Source: an uncultured Clostridium sp. (GTDB lineage Bacteria; Bacillota; Clostridia; Peptostreptococcales; Peptostreptococcaceae). Taken from it: 18,686 nucleotides of DNA. The translations under genes and the position numbers were made by a program. The notes below the pieces were generated by a model. It worked only from the letters and a program-made list of their open reading frames with translations. It was not told the origin of the DNA and searched no databases. The stretch spans positions 1 to 18,686 of the forward strand of contig UQCY01000023.1 of NCBI GenBank assembly GCA_900539645.1, read 5' to 3'. Of the stretch, positions 1-7,967 are shown in pieces (position 1 is the first letter of the stretch; the number at the start of each line of letters is the position of its first letter).

Positions 1-750
1 TCCGCAATCTCTAGCTTTTCCTGCTGGAACTATTTCTAATTCTGCAGACTGGAAATCTTCTTCTTCCATTCCGTATTTTTCGCATAATATTTTTAATACG
101 TTAGCTTTTACTGCATCTTTTTCATCTTCTTTTAATTCAGTTTCAGCTAATGGTCTACTAGCTATTAGAAGGTCTAAGTTTTCTCCTTCTATAACTACAG
201 ATGCTTTCTTTTCTAACTGAGCTGCACCTAAGTGAACTAATAAATCAGTTATTACGAATACTGGATCTGTTGGGTCTTCACCTATATTAACGTTAACTAC
301 TGATCCGTCTTTTTTTGCTACTACACCATGAAGTGATAATGGAGTTGTTACCCACTGATATTTTTTTATACCACCATAGTAGTGAGTATCTAGGTATCCT
401 AATCCATCAGTTTCATATAAAGGATTCCGTTTTACATCTATACGTGGAGAATCTATATGTGCTCCTAGTATATTCATACCATGAGATATAGGTTCTTTAC
501 CTATCTGGAATAATGCTAGTGATTTTTTCATGCATTCTGCATAAATTTTATCTCCTGCTTTTAATTCTTTACCTTCAGCTATTACATCTTTGATGTTTCT
601 GTATCCTGCTTCTTCTGCCATTCTTACTGATAAAGTAACACATTCTCTTTCTGTTTTACCTTTATCTAAGCATTTTTTGTACTTTTCGTTTACTGCTTCT
701 AATTCTTCTAGCTGGCAAGCATTGTATTTTGTCCAAAGATTTTTTGCCAT
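1..750 (-). CDS. M18 family zinc aminopeptidase, N-terminal part
   Basis: This gene runs off the left edge, so only about 250 residues from the N-terminus are present; family members are usually 430-470 residues. The decisive motif is GAHIDSPRID (residues 96-105), the M18 metal-site motif in which H98 is expected to bind zinc, followed by KRNPLYE and HYYGGIKKYQW. Known M18 enzymes are cytosolic aminopeptidases that remove N-terminal residues, often acidic, from peptides. The ATG at 748-750 has an AAGGAGA site about seven bases upstream. The neighbour upstream on the same strand is a peptide transporter, so import and hydrolysis of peptides form a sensible pair. All five glutamine codons I checked are CAG. 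The exact substrate preference cannot be told from this half. Confidence 0.9.
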   Translation of the reverse strand, partial: MAKNLWTKYNACQLEELEAVNEKYKKCLDKGKTERECVTLSVRMAEEAGYRNIKDVIAEGKELKAGDKIYAECMKKSLALFQIGKEPISHGMNILGAHIDSPRIDVKRNPLYETDGLGYLDTHYYGGIKKYQWVTTPLSLHGVVAKKDGSVVNVNIGEDPTDPVFVITDLLVHLGAAQLEKKASVVIEGENLDLLIASRPLAETELKEDEKDAVKANVLKILCEKYGMEEEDFQSAELEIVPAGKARDCG

Positions 751-804
751 TTTTAAATCTCCTTCTTTCCTCTATATTATTTATTTTCAAGATATATTAT
801 AAAT

Positions 805-832
805 AAAGGTGTAACAATAATGCTACACCTTT
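805..832 (-). terminator. Hairpin between transporter and aminopeptidase genes
   Basis: AAAGGTGTA (805-813) and TACACCTTT (824-832) form a perfect 9-bp stem with a 10-base loop, about 95 bases after the transporter stop codon. The sequence that follows on the minus strand is AT-rich rather than a clean U-run, so it may be a weak terminator. A TATAAT-like hexamer for the aminopeptidase lies just beyond it, but I could not pair it with a good -35. Confidence 0.5.
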
Positions 833-925
833 TATCTTGCTTAAATTATATATACTCGCTAAGTGTAGTATATTTTATTATATATGTTTTCTTTTCTGTT
901 ATTTTATATTTAAAATATTTAAATC

Positions 926-2332
926 TTAAGCTTCTTCAAATTCATCAAGAGCCATTAATTTAACTATACCTTTTCTCATTACTAATAGCATTAATGCAAA
1001 TACTATAAGAACTGCTGATATAGAACCAAATATCTGAACATATCCCATAGTTGAAGTAAGTCCACCTAATTTACCAGATATTAAGTTTGCAAAACAGTTA
1101 CTTAAATACCAAGCACCCATTGCTAATGAACCATATCTTACTGGAGCTAGTTTGTTGAACATCGCTAATCCTATTGGAGATATACAAAGTTCTCCTATTG
1201 TTAATGCTAAGTAAGCAACTAATACGAACATTAAGCTCATTTTTCTAGATCCATCTACTACACCACCAATACTATTTATACCTATTATAAGTATTACGAA
1301 TGCTGCAGCTGTAAATAACATACCTAAAGCCATTTTTGTTGGTATAGATAAGTCTCCTCTTTTACTCTGACCTAATTTTAACCAGAATTTAGCCATTAAA
1401 GGAGCAAATATAACACAAAGAATAGAGTTGTAAGCAACTAGCCAAGGAACTGGTATTGTGAAGCTTCCGAAATCTCTCTGAACTAAGTCATTCATTAGTA
1501 TAGAGAATGAAGTCTGAGTCTGGAACCAAGCTGACCAGAATAATACAACGAATACGAATAATATTACCATAGATAATATTCTTTTCTTTTCAGTCTGAGT
1601 TAAAGGCTGATGTTCAGCAACTTCTTTTTGACCAGATTCTTTTGCTGCCTGAGCTCCTCTTTTACCATTAACTGGGTATTTACCTATATCTCCTAATAAT
1701 TTAGGAGCAGTCATATATATGAATATAGATACAGCTACCATTAATATACCATTCATTAAGAATACATATTTATATCCGAATGAAACTATTTCACCTGTAG
1801 CTGCTATTTCAGCGAACCACTGATCTGCTATAAGACCTGATATTATAGGACCAAAGAATGCCCCTATATTTATAGCCATGTAGTATAATGCGAAAGCCGC
1901 ATCTTTTCTTGTGAACTCAGTAGGTCCATAAAGAGAACCAACAAGTGCACCTATCTGTCCTTTAAAGAACATACCAGCTACTATAAGGACTATAAGTCCT
2001 GCCCATATACCAGCTACTGTTGGTGGGGCAAAGAACATAACGAAGAATGCAAGACCATTTAAGAATGTTCCTAGAATTAATGATTTCTGGATTCCTAAGA
2101 AGTTATCTGTTATCCATCCTCCAAATATTGATCCCATGTAGTTTATTGCTGTATAAAGACCTATTATTGATGATGCCTTAGCTACACTAAGACCTAGACC
2201 GTTCTGCGCAACATCTGCAGTCATGAAAAGTATGAAAATAGATGAAAACGCGTATCCACAGTGGCACTGTACACCTGTTGCTATATTAGCAAGCCACAGC
2301 CCCTTTGGATGTTTCTGTTTTTCTGTTGACAT
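926..2332 (-). CDS. POT/PTR family peptide transporter (MFS)
   Basis: A 468-residue polytopic membrane protein of the proton-coupled oligopeptide transporter family, which imports di- and tripeptides. PTR2 features are visible: GGWITD near residue 71, FFKGQIGALVGSLYG around residues 122-136 with the TM4 lysine (K124), YYMAINIGAFFG (150-161, the family FYxxINxG motif), and IGELCISPIG with E381 in the late helix. The usual TM1 motif ExxERFxYYG is missing; TM1 instead reads ATGVQCHCGYAF. The length is normal. The ATG has a TGGAGGA site 6-7 bases upstream. The upstream region holds an unusual set of inverted repeats that may be a regulatory leader. Peptide is the family substrate; changed coupling or specificity is possible because of the TM1 change. 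Confidence 0.88.
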   Translation of the reverse strand: MSTEKQKHPKGLWLANIATGVQCHCGYAFSSIFILFMTADVAQNGLGLSVAKASSIIGLYTAINYMGSIFGGWITDNFLGIQKSLILGTFLNGLAFFVMFFAPPTVAGIWAGLIVLIVAGMFFKGQIGALVGSLYGPTEFTRKDAAFALYYMAINIGAFFGPIISGLIADQWFAEIAATGEIVSFGYKYVFLMNGILMVAVSIFIYMTAPKLLGDIGKYPVNGKRGAQAAKESGQKEVAEHQPLTQTEKKRILSMVILFVFVVLFWSAWFQTQTSFSILMNDLVQRDFGSFTIPVPWLVAYNSILCVIFAPLMAKFWLKLGQSKRGDLSIPTKMALGMLFTAAAFVILIIGINSIGGVVDGSRKMSLMFVLVAYLALTIGELCISPIGLAMFNKLAPVRYGSLAMGAWYLSNCFANLISGKLGGLTSTMGYVQIFGSISAVLIVFALMLLVMRKGIVKLMALDEFEEA

Positions 2333-2362
2333 AAAAATCCTCCATTAATATTATATATTTCC

Positions 2363-2484
2363 AATCACCTCAGTGATTATCGACAAAAGAATATTTCTTC
2401 GTGATTTTATGCCATCCGCTTAATTGGGACTCAAATCTCCCACATTCAAGTCCCAACTATTCCATATAAATATTATAAAATCAC
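2363..2484 (-). promoter_or_regulatory. Structured leader upstream of peptide transporter
   Basis: Read on the minus strand, GTGATTTTAT (2475-2484) and ATAAAATCAC (2401-2410) are a perfect 10-bp inverted repeat. They enclose a second perfect 8-bp stem, TTGGGACT (2449-2456) with AGTCCCAA (2424-2431), around a 17-base loop. Further downstream AATCAC (2373-2378) and GTGATT (2363-2368) make a 6-bp hairpin with a four-base loop about 20 bases before the Shine-Dalgarno. Because AATCAC and GTGATT each occur twice, the arms could exchange partners. I do not recognise a known riboswitch or T-box core. A DNA-level operator role for the repeats is the alternative. Confidence 0.5.
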
Positions 2485-3045
2485 CCTATTTTTCCACTCA
2501 CAAATCCCTAAATTTATGATGTCAAGAAGTTAACATAAAATATCGTTTTCATTCTGTCCGATTTTCCGTATTCATTATTATCTAAATTAAAATGCCTTTT
2601 ATAAAAACTTTTGTAATATTATGTTTTCTCCCTGATAATTTAAATGCTATCATTTATCCAATATACTTGTCTATATAATTTAACATTTCTAAGATAGAAG
2701 TTTATTATTGTTTATCTATTATCAATACAAAAAATATATTAATCGTCATAAAATTTTCCGATTTCTATAATTATCTGCAAATTTATAAATTTTTTCTAAT
2801 TTTTATTTATAAATTATCCTCAAATCATACACATCTAGCAACCTACAACTTCATACAAGTGTTTTCAGTTGTTTCATTGTTTTTTTATTAAATTTTATTT
2901 TTTTCATTCAAAAAAGTTTTTTAGTTCAATCAAAAAAAGAATATCCTACTCCAATCTTCTATAAGCAATTGACGATTTATTATTCATTTTTAACTATATA
3001 ATTTTTTGATTAATCGGTAAAAACTTTTCATTTTATCTTCATATC
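2485..3045. other. AT-rich intergenic stretch without recognised gene
   Basis: About 560 bases of very AT-rich sequence between the divergent peptide-transporter and zupT genes. I found no open frame with a credible ribosome binding site, no RNA gene and no terminator. A TTGACA hexamer on the minus strand (2520-2525) might belong to the transporter promoter, but no good -10 lies at the right distance. Confidence 0.5.
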
Positions 3046-3074
3046 TTGACAAAAAAAGTTGCTCATATTATTTT
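3046..3074 (+). promoter_or_regulatory. Sigma-A-type promoter for zupT
   Basis: TTGACA (3046-3051), a 17-base spacer and TATTTT (3069-3074) give a good vegetative promoter, with a predicted start about 50 bases ahead of the zupT ATG. No clear metal-regulator box was seen nearby. Confidence 0.6.
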
Positions 3075-3130
3075 ATAATTAATATTCACTATCACTTATC
3101 AAATAATATTTGTATTCTAGGAGGTTAATT

Positions 3131-3931
3131 ATGAACAATGTATTGATTGCTTTTGGATTTACACTAATTGCTGGACTCAGCACTTCTATAGGAAGTATGA
3201 TAGCTTTTCTTACAAAAAGCACAAATAAAAAATTTCTTTCTGTAAGTTTAGGTTTTTCAGCAGGTGTAATGGTTTATGTATCTATGATAGAAATTTTTCC
3301 CGAGGCTCAAGAATCTATTGCCTCTGTATTAGGTGAAAGAATGGGGTCTATTATAACTGTTATTGCATTCTTTGCTGGAATGTTTGTAATAGCTATAATA
3401 GATAAATTAATTCCCTCTGAAGAAAATCCACACGAATTAAAATTAGTTGAGGATTTAGAGAATAAATCGAATAATAATTCAAAACTTTTACGTACTGGTT
3501 TATTTACAGCATTAGCTATTGCTCTACACAACTTTCCTGAGGGATTAGCGACATTTGTATCAGCGCTAGAAGATCCTGCTTTAGCTCTACCAATAGTTTT
3601 TGCAATAGCTATACATAATATTCCAGAAGGTATTTCTGTTTCTATTCCAATCTACCACGCAACAGGCTCAAAGAAAAAAGCATTCCTATATTCTTTTATA
3701 TCAGGACTTGCTGAGCCTATAGGTGCTTTAGTTGGTTGGTTAATCCTAATGCCTTTTATGAACGACACAGTATTTGGAATAATCTTTGCATCAGTTGCAG
3801 GAATAATGGTATTTATATCATTTGATGAACTACTTCCAGCAGCTAGAGAATACGGTGAACACCACCTTTCAATCTACGGATTAATTTCTGGAATGATGCT
3901 TATGGCGGTTAGTCTTTTACTTTTCGTATAA
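3131..3931 (+). CDS. zupT: ZIP family divalent metal transporter (ZupT type)
   Basis: A 266-residue membrane protein of the ZIP family, which moves zinc and often iron or manganese into the cytoplasm. Both metal-binding helices are intact: HNFPEG (133-138) in TM4 and HNIPEG (162-167) in TM5, with GLAEPIGAL (192-200) following. The order and length match bacterial ZupT (about 257-270 residues). The cytoplasmic loop between TM3 and TM4 (around 96-119) is acidic but has only one histidine. The start is the ATG at 3131, six bases after AGGAGG (3119-3124); an in-frame TTG at 3110 would put that site inside the gene and was not used. The gene is monocistronic, with a terminator right after it. Zinc is the most likely substrate; selectivity is not readable from sequence. 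Confidence 0.9.
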   Translation: MNNVLIAFGFTLIAGLSTSIGSMIAFLTKSTNKKFLSVSLGFSAGVMVYVSMIEIFPEAQESIASVLGERMGSIITVIAFFAGMFVIAIIDKLIPSEENPHELKLVEDLENKSNNNSKLLRTGLFTALAIALHNFPEGLATFVSALEDPALALPIVFAIAIHNIPEGISVSIPIYHATGSKKKAFLYSFISGLAEPIGALVGWLILMPFMNDTVFGIIFASVAGIMVFISFDELLPAAREYGEHHLSIYGLISGMMLMAVSLLLFV

Positions 3932-3949
3932 AATTAAATACTAAAAACA

Positions 3950-3993
3950 AAAAAGAGCTACGTACAACTTTTACCGTTATACTAGCTCTTTTT
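3950..3993. terminator. Bidirectional terminator between zupT and DUF389 gene
   Basis: AAAAAGAGCTA (3950-3960) and TAGCTCTTTTT (3983-3993) form a perfect 11-bp stem with a 22-base loop, with A-runs on one side and T-runs on the other. It sits between two convergent genes and can serve both. Confidence 0.8.
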
Positions 3994-3997
3994 ATAT

Positions 3998-5032
3998 TTA
4001 TTCTCCTCGCACAATGAATTGAATCTTATCAAATTTTGTTTCTACATCTATAAATTCTTTTATTTTATCCTTTTTCTCTGTTGAAATATCCTTGCTAAGA
4101 TATACAATTATATTCATATTTTCATGCTGCTTTTCTTCCTTAGAATCCCATTCCTTTAAATACCCAGCACTAATATCTGAAACCTCGGGATATATTACAC
4201 TTAACTGTTCACTTAATTTTCCAACATCCAAAGAAATTCCACTTATTCCTATTGGCTCAGTTGTATCTTCCTTTTCTTTTTCAACCATCTTCATGGCAAA
4301 AATCAAACTAGGAATTATTATTATAGCAGTGTTTCTTATAAGGACTGCTCTAAATTTCTTTTTCCGCTCATCATTTCTTTCTGTCTTCTGTGGAACTTTC
4401 ATAATTAAAAGTCCTATTATTGTAGCTAAACAAATAAAATAAGTATTTATTATAAATAGATAAAGCGCACCAGCAAAATATTTAAACGATTTTATAGCAA
4501 TCCCATATCCCGCAGTACAAAGTGGTGGCATAAGTGCTGTAGCTATTGCAACACCTGGTATTACATTTGATTTTTCTTTTCTTGTAAATCCTATTATCCC
4601 AGCAAATCCACCAAAAACAGCTATTAAAACATCCCATATTGTAGGTGTAGTTCTAGCTAATAACTCTGGTGATGCTGTTGTTATTGGACTAATTGTAAAG
4701 TATATTGCAGAAGTTATAAGGCAGACAATAACCTGAAATATAAGTCCTATTATAGAATCCTCTGTTTCATCTATATCTCCTGTCGCAATTCCGTATCCTA
4801 TAGCCATTATTGTACCCATAAGTGGAGATATAAGCATTGCTCCTATTATAACCGCTGTCGAGTTCATATTAAGACCGATTGACGCTATAAATATCGCAAA
4901 TATCATTATACAAAGATTAGTACCTCTAACTTTTCCACCGCTTACTATTCTCTCATGTATCTCGTCGTATGAAGCTGTATCTCCATGAATACTAAATGCC
5001 AACTTCAATACATGCTTTATATGTTCTTTCAT
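3998..5032 (-). CDS. DUF389 family membrane protein of unknown function
   Basis: A 344-residue protein with a short soluble N-terminus, then a hydrophobic core of about six or seven helices (roughly 38-240) and a soluble C-terminal tail (about 250-344). The segment with MNSTAVIIGAMLISPLMGTI (56-75) and the later GFTRKEKSNVIPGVAIATAL (148-167) are typical of DUF389 (TIGR00341). The family has no settled biochemical role. The ATG at 5030-5032 is preceded by AGAGGTGA with a spacing of about ten bases, slightly long. It has its own promoter and is divergent from feoAB. Lying between zupT and feo hints at ion or metal physiology, but this is only positional. Confidence 0.85.
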   Translation of the reverse strand: MKEHIKHVLKLAFSIHGDTASYDEIHERIVSGGKVRGTNLCIMIFAIFIASIGLNMNSTAVIIGAMLISPLMGTIMAIGYGIATGDIDETEDSIIGLIFQVIVCLITSAIYFTISPITTASPELLARTTPTIWDVLIAVFGGFAGIIGFTRKEKSNVIPGVAIATALMPPLCTAGYGIAIKSFKYFAGALYLFIINTYFICLATIIGLLIMKVPQKTERNDERKKKFRAVLIRNTAIIIIPSLIFAMKMVEKEKEDTTEPIGISGISLDVGKLSEQLSVIYPEVSDISAGYLKEWDSKEEKQHENMNIIVYLSKDISTEKKDKIKEFIDVETKFDKIQFIVRGE

Positions 5033-5070
5033 ATCTTAAATATCACCTCTTGTTGAAAATTCATCCTTTT

Positions 5071-5100
5071 ATTATATTATCTTTTGCAAAAAATAGTCAA
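5071..5100 (-). promoter_or_regulatory. Promoter of the DUF389 gene
   Basis: On the minus strand TTGACT (5095-5100), an 18-base spacer and TATAAT (5071-5076) give a strong vegetative promoter about 40 bases upstream of the start codon. It lies about 100 bases from the Fur-like box of feoA, so it is probably regulated separately. Confidence 0.65.
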
Positions 5101-5196
5101 GTTTTCTATTTTTCCTACATTTTTATCATGTAAACAGCTTTTTTACTATTTGATAAATTTTATCATTTTCAAATGATTTCTTTTTTCTTATTTCTA

Positions 5197-5225
5197 TTGA
5201 CATTGATTCTCATTACTGTTATTTT
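5197..5225 (+). promoter_or_regulatory. feoA promoter with overlapping Fur-like box
   Basis: TTGACA (5197-5202), a 17-base spacer and TATTTT (5220-5225) form the promoter. Bases 5199-5217 match the 19-bp Fur consensus (GATAATGATTATCATTATC) at 14 of 19 positions by hand alignment, with TTGATTCTCATTA as the core. The box covers most of the -35 and spacer, so bound Fur-iron would block polymerase. This is the expected arrangement for iron-repressed ferrous uptake. Confidence 0.7.
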
Positions 5226-5260
5226 GTTATTGTAGAATTTTTACTGAGGAGGAAACAATT

Positions 5261-5473
5261 ATGGACTTAACAAAAGCTCAGTTAGAGCAAGAATATACAA
5301 TAAAAGATATACAGACAGACGATGAGGAACTTAATGCATTCTTATTCTCTCTTGGATGCTATAGTGGAGAAAGTATAACTGTAGTTTCTAAGTTTGGGAA
5401 AAGCTATGTAGTTTCTGTAAAAGATGGTCGTTACAATATAGATACAAATCTGGCAAAGGCAATTTTAATATAA
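5261..5473 (+). CDS. feoA: FeoA, ferrous iron transport accessory protein
   Basis: A 70-residue cytosolic SH3-like protein, matching the usual FeoA length of 70-80 residues. The family pattern is seen in LGCYSGESITVVSKFGKSYV (about residues 31-50) and the C-terminal DTNLAKAILI. FeoA is thought to bind the cytosolic side of FeoB and to affect its activity. The ATG follows GAGGAGG (5246-5252) at a good distance. It is the first gene of a feoA-feoB-Cys-rich operon, preceded by a Fur-like box. The 124-base gap before feoB is longer than usual in feo operons and holds no other gene that I could see. Confidence 0.93.
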   Translation: MDLTKAQLEQEYTIKDIQTDDEELNAFLFSLGCYSGESITVVSKFGKSYVVSVKDGRYNIDTNLAKAILI

Positions 5474-5597
5474 TTGAAATTATTTCTGATTTAATCAAAG
5501 ATACTTTTAATATAACTATTTAGGCAGTAATGAAATCATAAAATATATTTTTAATGGGATTGATTTTAATCGCAGTAAAAGAAGGAGGAATTATAAG

Positions 5598-7604
5598 ATG
5601 AGGATAGCTTTAGCAGGAAATCCAAATAGTGGTAAAACCACTATGTACAATTTATTAACAGGAAGCAACGAGCACGTTGGAAACTGGGCTGGGGTTACGG
5701 TAGATAAAAGAGAAAGCACTCTTAAAAAGAACTACTGTACAAATACAACAGAAGAAATCATAGCAGTTGACCTACCAGGAGCGTATTCAATGTCTCCATT
5801 CACATCAGAAGAAAGTATAACAAGTGGGTATGTAAAACATGAAAACCCAGACGCAATCATAAATATAGTTGATGCTACTAATCTTAGCCGTAGTTTATTC
5901 TTCACTACTCAGCTTCTTGAACTTGGAATACCAGTTGTAGTTGCACTAAATAAAAGTGATATAACAGATAAAAAAGAAACTAAAATAGACGTAGCAAAAT
6001 TATCTGAAGCTCTTGGTTGCCCAGTAGTCGCTACTGTTTCAACTAACGAAAGAGGAATAGCAGAAGTGGCTACAAAAGCTATTGAATCAAAAGGAAAAAA
6101 ACAGGTTGCACCTTATCATCAGGGAGAAATAAACCTTCACGATAAAAATGAAGTTGAAAAAGCTGATAGAAAAAGATTTGAATTTGTAAATAAAATAGTT
6201 AGTCAAGTTGAAACTCGTAAAGTATTAACAAAAACTAGAAATACTCAGGACAAAATAGATGCAGTTTTAGCTAATAAATGGCTTGGTATACCAATATTTG
6301 CCGTTGTTATGTGGCTAGTATTCGATATATCTCAGTCAAAACTTGGACCTTTCTTAGCAGATATACTTGTTGGATGGATAGAAACATTCCAGGGATATGT
6401 AGCTGAAATGGTATCTGGAGCATCTCCGTTCCTACAGGCTCTTCTTGTAGATGGTATCATAGGTGGTGTTGGAGCTGTTGTTGGATTCCTTCCACTAGTA
6501 ATGGTTATGTATTTCTTAATAGCACTTCTTGAAGATTGTGGATATATGGCTCGTGTCAGCGTTGTTATGGATCCAATATTTAAAAGAGTTGGTCTTTCAG
6601 GAAAATCTATAATACCAATGGTTATAGGTACTGGTTGTGCTATACCTGGCGTTATGGCTTGTCGTACAATAAGAAATGAAAGAGAAAGAAGAACTACTGC
6701 GATGCTTACACCATTTATGCCATGTGGTGCTAAACTTCCAGTAATAGCTTTATTTGCAGGTGCATTCTTCAGTGATGCTTCTTGGGTAGGTACATTAATG
6801 TACTTTGTAGGAATACTTTTAATAGTACTTAGTTCTCTACTTATATTAAAAATAACTGGACATAAATACAGAAAATCATTCTTTATAATGGAATTACCAG
6901 AATATAAAATACCTAGCTTAAAAAGAGCTGTAATATCTATGTTCTCAAGAGCAAAAGCTTACATAATAAAAGCTGGTACAATAATACTTGTTTGTAATGC
7001 TGCAGTTCAGATAATGCAGTCATTCAACTGGCAGTTACAGTTAGTTCCAGAAGGTATGGAACATACTTCAATACTAGCTTCAATAGCTTCTCCATTTGCA
7101 GTATTATTAATACCTTTAGGATTTGGGGCTTGGCAGTTAGCAGCTGCAGCTATAACAGGATTTATAGCTAAAGAAAATGTTGTAGGTACAATAGCTGTAG
7201 TTTACGGATTAACTAATTTCATAAATGTAGACGATCTTGTTTTAACAGGTGGAGCTAATACAGTTGCAACAACTATGGGACTTACTTCAGTTGCAGCTAT
7301 AGCATATCTAATGTTCAACCTTTATACACCACCTTGCTTTGCTGCAATAGGTGCAATGAACTCAGAAATAAAAGATAAAAAATGGTTACTTGGAGGAATA
7401 GGACTTCAGTTCGGAGCTGGATATACAGTTGCATTCCTTGTTTATCAGATAGGAACACTTATCACTACTGGTTCAGTTGGACAAGGATTCTTACCAGGGC
7501 TTGTTGTAGTACTTGCAATAGCAGCATTTATAATAAGACTTATTGTAAAAGAAAATAAGAGATTCGATGAAGAATACTCTTTAGGAAATAAATCAATAGC
7601 TTAA
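5598..7604 (+). CDS. feoB: FeoB, GTPase-linked ferrous iron transporter
   Basis: A 668-residue protein with an N-terminal G domain and a C-terminal membrane transporter for Fe(II). G1 is GNPNSGKT (7-14), G2 lies in GVTVDK (32-37), G3 is DLPG (58-61) and G4 is NKSD (118-121). A helical segment leads to the first helices near residue 230. The Gate regions include GTGCAIPGVMACRTI, with the conserved GCxxP, and later YTPPCFAAIGAM. It is somewhat shorter than E. coli FeoB (773) but normal for clostridial types. The ATG is preceded by GAAGGAGGAA. Of 16 glutamine codons, 14 are CAG, as in other genes here that look native. Iron repression through the shared feoA promoter is likely. Confidence 0.96.
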   Translation: MRIALAGNPNSGKTTMYNLLTGSNEHVGNWAGVTVDKRESTLKKNYCTNTTEEIIAVDLPGAYSMSPFTSEESITSGYVKHENPDAIINIVDATNLSRSLFFTTQLLELGIPVVVALNKSDITDKKETKIDVAKLSEALGCPVVATVSTNERGIAEVATKAIESKGKKQVAPYHQGEINLHDKNEVEKADRKRFEFVNKIVSQVETRKVLTKTRNTQDKIDAVLANKWLGIPIFAVVMWLVFDISQSKLGPFLADILVGWIETFQGYVAEMVSGASPFLQALLVDGIIGGVGAVVGFLPLVMVMYFLIALLEDCGYMARVSVVMDPIFKRVGLSGKSIIPMVIGTGCAIPGVMACRTIRNERERRTTAMLTPFMPCGAKLPVIALFAGAFFSDASWVGTLMYFVGILLIVLSSLLILKITGHKYRKSFFIMELPEYKIPSLKRAVISMFSRAKAYIIKAGTIILVCNAAVQIMQSFNWQLQLVPEGMEHTSILASIASPFAVLLIPLGFGAWQLAAAAITGFIAKENVVGTIAVVYGLTNFINVDDLVLTGGANTVATTMGLTSVAAIAYLMFNLYTPPCFAAIGAMNSEIKDKKWLLGGIGLQFGAGYTVAFLVYQIGTLITTGSVGQGFLPGLVVVLAIAAFIIRLIVKENKRFDEEYSLGNKSIA

Positions 7605-7648
7605 TTTATAAGCATATAGAATTTAAATTTTGAAAGGAGGAGATATTT

Positions 7649-7837
7649 ATGGCTAATATTGTAGTAATCTTAATACTTCTAGCTATTATAGGAGGCGCAA
7701 CATTTTATATAAGAAAAGCTAAAAAAAGCGGTGCAAAATGTATAGGTTGTCCATCTGCAAAAACTTGCTCCTCTTGCAAAGGTGCAGCAGACTCAGATTC
7801 AAATGGCTCTTGCTGTAGTTGTGGTTGCCACAAATAA
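7649..7837 (+). CDS. FeoB-associated Cys-rich membrane protein
   Basis: A 62-residue protein with one N-terminal membrane helix (about residues 3-21), a basic stretch RKAKKSGAK, and eight cysteines in the tail at 31, 34, 40, 43, 55, 56, 58 and 60. This is the small protein family commonly found directly after feoB in Firmicutes. The cysteine pairs (CxxC twice, then CCxCxC) could bind iron or a cluster at the membrane, but its function is not established. A strong AAAGGAGGAG site precedes the ATG, and the gene starts 44 bases after the feoB stop, so it is very probably in the feo operon. Confidence 0.88.
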   Translation: MANIVVILILLAIIGGATFYIRKAKKSGAKCIGCPSAKTCSSCKGAADSDSNGSCCSCGCHK

Positions 7838-7920
7838 CTTAAAATATACAAAATAATATATATCATATATCCCCCAAAATATGCTATATATAGCCTATTC
7901 GCACTAACTGGGCAAAATAA

Positions 7921-7954
7921 TAAACCCCTTAGGATAAAATTCTTAAGGGGTTTA
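7921..7954. terminator. Bidirectional terminator after feo operon
   Basis: TAAACCCCTTA (7921-7931) and TAAGGGGTTTA (7944-7954) are a perfect 11-bp stem, extendable by about three pairs with one G-T. T-rich sequence follows on the plus strand and AT-rich sequence on the minus strand. It ends the feo operon and probably also the convergent surface-protein gene. Confidence 0.85.
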
Positions 7955-7967
7955 CTTTATTTTAACT

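Noticed and set aside
590..802. Plus-strand open frame opposite the aminopeptidase
   Set aside because: It lies antisense to a gene with clear M18 motifs and has no ribosome site.
2401..2484. Known riboswitch or T-box in the transporter leader
   Set aside because: I could find no T-box core (GGTGGNACCGCG-like) or conserved core of the purine, lysine, SAM, glycine, cobalamin or c-di-GMP classes; it is kept only as an unclassified leader.
2635..2664. Fur-like sequence in the zupT upstream region
   Set aside because: Only a loose GATAAT/ATCATT resemblance, about 400 bases from the promoter and expected by chance in AT-rich DNA.
3110..3130. Upstream TTG start for zupT
   Set aside because: It would place AGGAGG inside the gene; the ATG at 3131 has ideal spacing.
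5474..5597. Regulatory element between feoA and feoB
   Set aside because: Only weak short hairpins (GATT/AATC); nothing beyond the feoB ribosome site.
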